From Desulfonema limicola (lineage in GTDB: Bacteria > Desulfobacterota > Desulfobacteria > Desulfobacterales > Desulfosalsimonadaceae): a stretch of DNA of 11,072 nucleotides. Each line of letters starts with the position of its first letter. Position 1 is the first letter of the stretch. A model generated the notes under the pieces. That model had not been told where the DNA came from, did no database searches, and was given only the letters and a program-made list of their open reading frames with translations. Made by a program: the position numbers and the translations under genes. Shown here piece by piece: positions 6,489 to 11,072 of the stretch. The stretch lies in contig DYLE01000059.1 of the NCBI GenBank assembly GCA_020722245.1, positions 1-11,072 of the forward strand, read 5' to 3'.

Positions 6489-8060
6489 TCATGAGGGGAG
6501 GTGGGCCTCATTGAGCAGATCGATCACCCGTTTTACGGGGTTGAAGGTGATGAGCGGCACCTCCACAAACACGGTGTTCCAGTGCGCCATGGCGCCGTTC
6601 CAGAGGCCGGGATGCTCCAGGGCCTTAAGCTCACGGCCGCTTTCATGCTTGTTTGCGATGAATACCGCTTCATGATCCACGTACCGGGTGAGATCAAATT
6701 TTTTTCCATGCCGGTCGCGAACCCCGCAGACAATATCCACGGGGTTGAAGTGGGTCCCTGATTTTAAGATTTTTGTCTGCTGTTCGGATGTTGGATCAAC
6801 CTGGGCGGTTTCAACGATCTGTATCGACAGCCTCCCGTTTTTGTCCCTGACCCAGAAGGGACCGCCGCCGGGCGCTCCCACGTTTTTCACCATTCCGCAG
6901 ACCCGAATGGGCCGGTTAAGGGCTTCCCTCAGGTACTCCAGTTTTTGAGCCTTGTTTGCCCCATCAAATCCCCTGGGCAGGGGACGGCAGAATTCGTTTT
7001 GAATAAGTTCCGTTGCGCTGGTTATAGCCGCGCCGGGCTCTGGTTTCTGACTGAGTTGTTCTAAGAGCTGAAAAATCCGCCCCTGGATGGTGATAAGATA
7101 CCCGGCCAGGGCTTTTTTCCAGTCGTATGTCACGGGCTTGAACCGGTCATGGGCCACGTTGTCGATGTTTTTGATAAAAATGAGATCGGTGTCGATCCGG
7201 TTCAGGTTGTCGATGAGGGCGCCATGCCCGCCCGGCCTGAACAGAATGCTCCCGTCATCCCGCCGAAACGGGCGGTTGTCCATGTCCACGGCAAGGGTGT
7301 TTGTCCGGGGTTCTTGAATGGAAAACTCCACGTTCAGATGGACCTTGAGCAAGGATTCGTAGCCGTTTTTTACGGATTTAAAAAGCGAGGAAAAGGAGTT
7401 GCGGTGGTTTTCAGACACGGTAAAATGAAGGTCGCAGAGCCTGGCCGCGGTTGCCGCATAGCCTGCGGCCTCGATCAGGTGCTCCTCAAAGGCGGTCCTT
7501 GACCCTTCTGAATAGGCATGGAATTTAATCAACCCCTTGGGCAGGCCGGCATACCCTAAACCCTTGTCGGTCAGAAGATAAAGAAGGCACTCCTGGTATT
7601 CGCCCCGGCGGATCGAGGCGTCGGCATCCAGTCCGTCTGATGCCATGGCTGCAACCAGGTCCCTATAAAACGCAAACCGAGCAATATTGGCGAAAAAGAT
7701 TTGAAGCTCCTTGTTTTCCGCTTTGTTTTCAAGCAACGGGGAGTTAGCCCGGCCTGCCCGGATCAAGGTATTGAACATTCGCGTGGCGGCCCCGGATGCC
7801 GGCACGAATTTTGTCAGGCGCAGCTTTCCGGTCTCTTTTTCAAAGACCTGAATCAGTTGGTTGTGCTGTTTGGGGCTTATTATTTTTATCCCGTCTTTAA
7901 CCCCGCAGGGGCGGACCAGGTCCAGGTAGGGCGTGCCCTTTTGAAAAAGGCCGATCTGTTCGGCGACCTTTTGCTCATCCAGACCCATTTCACGGATCTG
8001 CTGCATATCCTTCGGGCTGAAGCCGAGGGTTTTCATCTGTTTTGTTTCTGCTGAATTCAT
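6489..8060 (-). CDS. DUF4301 family protein, nucleotidyltransferase-like
   Basis: This 523-aa cytoplasmic protein appears to belong to the DUF4301 family, whose biochemical role I do not know to be established. Key features: FVPASGAATRMF (85-96), which resembles the G-x-G-T-R-M nucleotide-binding loop of sugar nucleotidyltransferases; KFHAYSEGSRTAFEEH (179-194); HFTVSENH (212-219); VEFSIQEPRTNTLAVD (244-259); RPGGHGALIDNLN (275-287), like the substrate loop of UDP-sugar pyrophosphorylases; and FIKNIDNV (295-302), reminiscent of the conserved acidic site that holds the metal. The C-terminal part (about 380-510) includes GMVKNVGAPGGGPFWV and ends in a basic/hydrophobic helix. I infer a GT-A-like fold and possibly NTP:sugar-phosphate transfer; the substrate is unknown. 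The start is ATG 8060, with GGAG about 14 bases upstream (long spacing). It follows the atypical kinase gene by 113 bases on the same strand, so co-transcription is possible. Confidence 0.85.
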   Translation of the reverse strand: MNSAETKQMKTLGFSPKDMQQIREMGLDEQKVAEQIGLFQKGTPYLDLVRPCGVKDGIKIISPKQHNQLIQVFEKETGKLRLTKFVPASGAATRMFNTLIRAGRANSPLLENKAENKELQIFFANIARFAFYRDLVAAMASDGLDADASIRRGEYQECLLYLLTDKGLGYAGLPKGLIKFHAYSEGSRTAFEEHLIEAAGYAATAARLCDLHFTVSENHRNSFSSLFKSVKNGYESLLKVHLNVEFSIQEPRTNTLAVDMDNRPFRRDDGSILFRPGGHGALIDNLNRIDTDLIFIKNIDNVAHDRFKPVTYDWKKALAGYLITIQGRIFQLLEQLSQKPEPGAAITSATELIQNEFCRPLPRGFDGANKAQKLEYLREALNRPIRVCGMVKNVGAPGGGPFWVRDKNGRLSIQIVETAQVDPTSEQQTKILKSGTHFNPVDIVCGVRDRHGKKFDLTRYVDHEAVFIANKHESGRELKALEHPGLWNGAMAHWNTVFVEVPLITFNPVKRVIDLLNEAHLPS

Positions 8061-8173
8061 AGGCCGCGGTTTTGCTCCATTCGGGTTTAAGTAAGGTTTT
8101 TGATCGGGTATCGCTTTTTATTCCAGAGGGTGTTTATCAGGCAGATTCATTTTACTCCGCCGATGCCCCATAC

Positions 8174-10108
8174 TCAACCCTTAAAGATCATATGTTCGCG
8201 GCCCGGAGGTTCCCGGTCGGTCCAGTTCGGCCTGAACATGCCGTTCATGACCCTGTTGAAAAGAAAGACCAGCAGGTCATAGCCGCAGAGGGGCTGATCC
8301 AGTAACCGGTGCAGCGGTTCGTGGATTTTCAGCTGGCGTTTGAGCCTTTCCACCCCTTTTAAAAACCGAATAACCCGTTCTCGTGTTTCCTGGGGAAGCC
8401 CTGACCCGTGAATCCCCGCCTCCCAGCCGGACCGGTATTGAACCAGGGCGTCATAGGGCATTTGAATGATCTTGTTTCGGCTTTCAGACGACAAGGCCTT
8501 AAACGCGGAATACCTTTTTATGGATTCTTTAAAAACCACGGCCTCCTGATCAAGCTCATTTTTCAGCATTAAACGGATCGGCTCGGGCAGGCGGAGCAAA
8601 AGGGCTGAAAACTTTTCCCGGTGAAGGCTGATGCGGCTGTAGAACTCATCCTCCGCCTTGGTCCAGAACCTCCAGCTGACTTGCTTTAACATATCCTCCA
8701 AGGGCTTTTCCTGCCTTACGGCCTTTTTCATCAGGTTGATGATTTTCGAGATCAGCCCGGATGTTTTTTTAAACAGGGTTTTTCCGATCGTCACGTTATA
8801 GATCATTCCGATGGCCGCAAACCAGTCCTGAAGATACAAAACACGGGTGATTTCCGTATCAAACACCTCGTGCAGGATATTGTTTTTAAATATATGCGAT
8901 GGGGTCATGTAGGAGGGGGTGCCGGCCAGCAGGGGCTGCTTGAGGTTTTTTGAATGGGACTCACGATAAATGACCGCGGTTTCAAGGTCGATAAGCCCCA
9001 GGGAATAGGCCTGGGGGGTTGCCAGCAGTCGGTATGACCCCTCCAGGTTCCCGGACACAAAGATATTGTCCGGTTTCAGGTCCCTTGCGGCCACGGCGTT
9101 TTTTTTTAGATAATATAAAAGGCTTAGAATATTTATGATAAGCCCTTCGATTTTTGATTTGTTGGCGTCAAATATTTTTTTTCGAATTCCCTCTCGAACC
9201 GTTTTTCGATACAGCCGAATCCCTTTATCGTCCCCCTCCTGCATGTTTTTAAAGACCTGGTGGATGTCGCTAAAGAGCCTCTCGGGAAAATCCGAGGGGC
9301 TGATTTCAGGCTCTTTGTTTGCCAGGATCGAAATGAACCACTCCTTTTTTGTATAGTCTGGGACCGGCGGCAGGCCGCCGAACCGGGAAACCGCTTCATC
9401 GATTTTTTTTTCAAAACCGGTGCAGGCCCGGTTTACATCAAAAAAGATAGAATCACTGTCGTCTCCGTAAGCAGCCTCAAAGGCGTTCAGGTTTTCAAAA
9501 AGATGGCCGTTTTTTAAAATTTCATCTTGAACCCGGGATGTTGCATCATGGATATCCGAGATGACCTGGTTAAAAAAGGATTCCTTCGCCAGCTCCATGA
9601 AGAAAACAAACCCTTCGCCGATCTTTAAATAATCCTGATACAGGGGTTGGCTGATCAGCAGGCGAATGCAGGCCTCCTCACGCTCCTTTTCGGTTTTTAA
9701 CCCCGGCGGAATGATCCCCGGGATTTTTTTTAATAGGGCGGAAAGGCTGGGGGAGAGGCATCTGATGGAAGGTCGGAGCGTTAAGGAAATCTTTCTCTGG
9801 CTGTTGATGTCCCTAAGGTAGGCCTTAAACTCTGTTATGGGCCTGGGAGGGATTTTAACCACCAGGGGATCATCGTAGATCACCTTGTAGCAGGTGCTTT
9901 TGCTTTCCACCCGTTCGCCGATCTGACGAATACTCATTCTTCGGGTTTTCAGCTCGTTCCGGCACCTGATTCGCAGCTGATAAATCAGATCGGTGGTGGC
10001 CTCGGAGGGGATCTGTTTATAGGTGGGGGTCTCAGGCGTGACCACCTCTTGGTTCTGCAGCCTGTAGAGGTTTAAAAAGAAAGCAACAATTCTATGAATA
10101 TCAGACAT
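8174..10108 (-). CDS. Atypical Hanks-type (Ser/Thr) protein kinase or pseudokinase
   Basis: This 644-aa protein has scattered but ordered kinase motifs. IGERVESKSTCYKVIYDD (63-80) sits where the glycine loop should be but has almost no glycine. PLVVKIP gives Lys85 (VAIK lysine). AARDLKPDNIFV (340-351) is a catalytic loop, with Asp343, Lys345 and Asn348 kept and the HRD His replaced by Ala. GLIDLETAV has Asp374 in place of DFG. LAGTPSYMTPSHIF (394-407) is the activation/P+1 region, with the APE Glu replaced by Ser404. DWFAAIG (428-434) is the subdomain IX DxWxxG. About 258 residues separate Lys85 from Asp343, against roughly 95 in ordinary kinases, so a large helical insert is present. The last 200 residues are helical and unassigned. 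There is no signal peptide or TM segment, so it is probably cytoplasmic. Several A8-A9 runs lie in the coding strand. GTGAAG lies close upstream of ATG 10108. It lies 141 bases downstream of moaA and upstream of the DUF4301 gene. Confidence 0.8.
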   Translation of the reverse strand: MSDIHRIVAFFLNLYRLQNQEVVTPETPTYKQIPSEATTDLIYQLRIRCRNELKTRRMSIRQIGERVESKSTCYKVIYDDPLVVKIPPRPITEFKAYLRDINSQRKISLTLRPSIRCLSPSLSALLKKIPGIIPPGLKTEKEREEACIRLLISQPLYQDYLKIGEGFVFFMELAKESFFNQVISDIHDATSRVQDEILKNGHLFENLNAFEAAYGDDSDSIFFDVNRACTGFEKKIDEAVSRFGGLPPVPDYTKKEWFISILANKEPEISPSDFPERLFSDIHQVFKNMQEGDDKGIRLYRKTVREGIRKKIFDANKSKIEGLIINILSLLYYLKKNAVAARDLKPDNIFVSGNLEGSYRLLATPQAYSLGLIDLETAVIYRESHSKNLKQPLLAGTPSYMTPSHIFKNNILHEVFDTEITRVLYLQDWFAAIGMIYNVTIGKTLFKKTSGLISKIINLMKKAVRQEKPLEDMLKQVSWRFWTKAEDEFYSRISLHREKFSALLLRLPEPIRLMLKNELDQEAVVFKESIKRYSAFKALSSESRNKIIQMPYDALVQYRSGWEAGIHGSGLPQETRERVIRFLKGVERLKRQLKIHEPLHRLLDQPLCGYDLLVFLFNRVMNGMFRPNWTDREPPGREHMIFKG

Positions 10109-10179
10109 TTCTTCACTTTTCGAGGGCCAGGATCAGGTGGCAAACAGGGTTTTTCTAACACCTATCATTGGGGAAATTA

Positions 10180-10232
10180 CAAAAATTCGCAATCAGAATT
10201 TTTTATATGATGATCAGATGATTGAATTTTTG
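10180..10232. repeat. Overlapping A/T-rich inverted repeats in the moaA-kinase spacer
   Basis: AAAAATTC (10181-10188) is complementary to two separate GAATTTTT copies, at 10196-10203 (7-base loop) and 10224-10231. The longer pairing extends to CAAAAATTC/GAATTTTTG plus AATC (10191-10194) with GATT (10220-10223), leaving GC (10189-10190) bulged. The two hairpins exclude each other. They lie in the untranslated stretch between the moaA stop and the kinase start. They could be a weak terminator, an attenuator-like switch or an operator; low sequence complexity makes chance pairing possible. Confidence 0.4.
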
Positions 10233-10249
10233 ATGCACAAAAGGGCAAG

Positions 10250-11072
10250 TCATCCGCCGATGGAGACCATTTTGTCGGCGCGGGTGGCCGCGTGGATGGC
10301 TTCGGGATGATGGCGCGGCTTGCGTTCCGCCGCTTTTATAAAAATCTGCGCCAGGTCTTCATCCAGAAGCCCGGCGCGCAGGGGGGATTTGATGTCTTCG
10401 CTGATGCCGGAGAGCAGGCAGGGACGGATACGGCCGTCGGCGGTCAACCTCAACCGGTTGCAGGTGTCGCAGAAATGATGGCTGACCGCGCTGATAAACC
10501 CGATTTCGCCTGGCGCGTTTTTAAACCGAAAGCGGCTGGCCGGGCCGTCCAGCCCCCCTTTTTGCAGAGGAATAAGTTCGCCGAGCTTCGCTATCCGGAA
10601 TCTGACCTGCTCATAAAGCAGCGGTTCAGCCCTTGATACCGGGGTTTGACCGATGGGCATATACTCGATGAACCGGATGTGAAACGGGTATTCAAGGGAG
10701 AGCCTCGCCAGATCCACAAGCTCGTGATCGTTGATCCCGTTTAACACCACAATATTGAGCTTGATCGGAGAAAACCCCTTTTGATGGGCCTGCATGATCC
10801 CCTCCCATACCCGGGCAAATTCATCCTTTCCCGTGATTCTATGGTAGGTTTTCCGGTCCAGGGTATCCAAGCTGATGTTGATCCGCCGAATGCCGGCCTC
10901 GGCGATTTCGTCGAGGCTGTCGGCAAGCAGGACCCCGTTGGTGGTCAGAGAAACATCCTCCAGTCCTTCGATCCGGCAGAGCTGTTTGAGAAAATCAAGG
11001 GCGCCTTTCCTGACCAGGGGCTCGCCGCCCGTGACCCTCACCTTGACGATCCCCAGGCGAACGCCGATTCGG
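10250..11072 (-). CDS. moaA: GTP 3',8-cyclase MoaA, C-terminal part (5' end outside window)
   Basis: About 273 residues of MoaA are present. This radical SAM enzyme, with MoaC, converts GTP toward cyclic pyranopterin monophosphate in molybdenum cofactor synthesis. The reading frame continues to the window edge, so the apparent GTG start near 11041 is only an internal valine; the N-terminal CxxxCxxC cluster lies beyond it. Visible motifs: KVRVTGGEPLVRKG (SAM-binding GGE), LTTNGVLL, RRINISLDTLD, LNIVVLNGINDHE, IRFIEYMPIG, and the second [4Fe-4S] site CDTCN...RIRPCL, spaced C-x2-C-x13-C. The C-terminus ends in MVSIGG, matching the conserved Gly-Gly tail needed for MoaA activity. Molybdoenzymes such as formate dehydrogenases are common in sulfate reducers, which fits the proposed host. 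The next gene downstream on the strand is the atypical kinase, 141 bases away. Confidence 0.96.
   Translation of the reverse strand, partial: RIGVRLGIVKVRVTGGEPLVRKGALDFLKQLCRIEGLEDVSLTTNGVLLADSLDEIAEAGIRRINISLDTLDRKTYHRITGKDEFARVWEGIMQAHQKGFSPIKLNIVVLNGINDHELVDLARLSLEYPFHIRFIEYMPIGQTPVSRAEPLLYEQVRFRIAKLGELIPLQKGGLDGPASRFRFKNAPGEIGFISAVSHHFCDTCNRLRLTADGRIRPCLLSGISEDIKSPLRAGLLDEDLAQIFIKAAERKPRHHPEAIHAATRADKMVSIGG

Noticed and set aside
8072..8305. 77-codon plus-strand frame across the kinase/DUF4301 gap
   Set aside because: It largely overlaps the end of the kinase gene on the other strand, and has no ribosome-binding site or recognisable features.
11039..11041. GTG as the start of moaA
   Set aside because: The same frame stays open to the window edge, and the upstream codons (RIGVRLGIVK) continue the conserved MoaA sequence, so the gene is truncated by the window rather than starting here.

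Overview
The window reads as bacterial chromosome of moderate GC content. Gene styles (a GGIAHNFNN-type CHASE4/HAMP/PAS histidine kinase, a DUF4301 protein, a standalone NifS-like enzyme, MoaA) fit a deltaproteobacterium, most plausibly a Desulfobacterales-like sulfate reducer (Desulfobacterota). This placement is an inference from gene content. I see no rRNA, tRNA, CRISPR array, transposase or phage gene.

Left part, plus strand (1-4784): an unrecognised 265-aa protein with an N-terminal alpha/beta-like domain, then an orphan membrane sensor histidine kinase with no adjacent response regulator, then a fused methionine sulfoxide reductase MsrA-MsrB with a probable lipoprotein signal. The three genes are separated by gaps of 289 and 142 bases, so they look like separate units rather than one tight operon. 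The 1009-1297 gap carries a repeated TTGACA-containing element with a palindrome.

Centre (4804-6488): a cysteine desulfurase converges on msrAB. Its catalytic loop reads GAACH, as in selenocysteine lyases. It is followed by a 291-base spacer holding a divergent pair of promoter candidates, a hairpin and a five-unit CCCTTCC heptamer repeat. A 62-aa two-helix membrane protein lies downstream and ends inside a perfect inverted repeat.

Right part, minus strand (11072 down to 6489): the 3' part of moaA (molybdenum cofactor synthesis, truncated by the window edge), then a 644-aa atypical Hanks-type protein kinase with a very long insert, then a 523-aa DUF4301 protein with nucleotidyltransferase-like motifs. 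The last two are codirectional with a 113-base gap and are the best candidates here for an uncharacterised functional pair. The moaA-kinase gap holds A/T-rich inverted repeats that can form mutually exclusive hairpins.

Recurring themes are thiol, sulfur and redox biochemistry (MsrAB, desulfurase, MoaA Fe-S enzyme) and signalling (histidine kinase, Ser/Thr-like kinase). Apart from the kinase/DUF4301 pair, the layout gives no evidence that these genes form one system.
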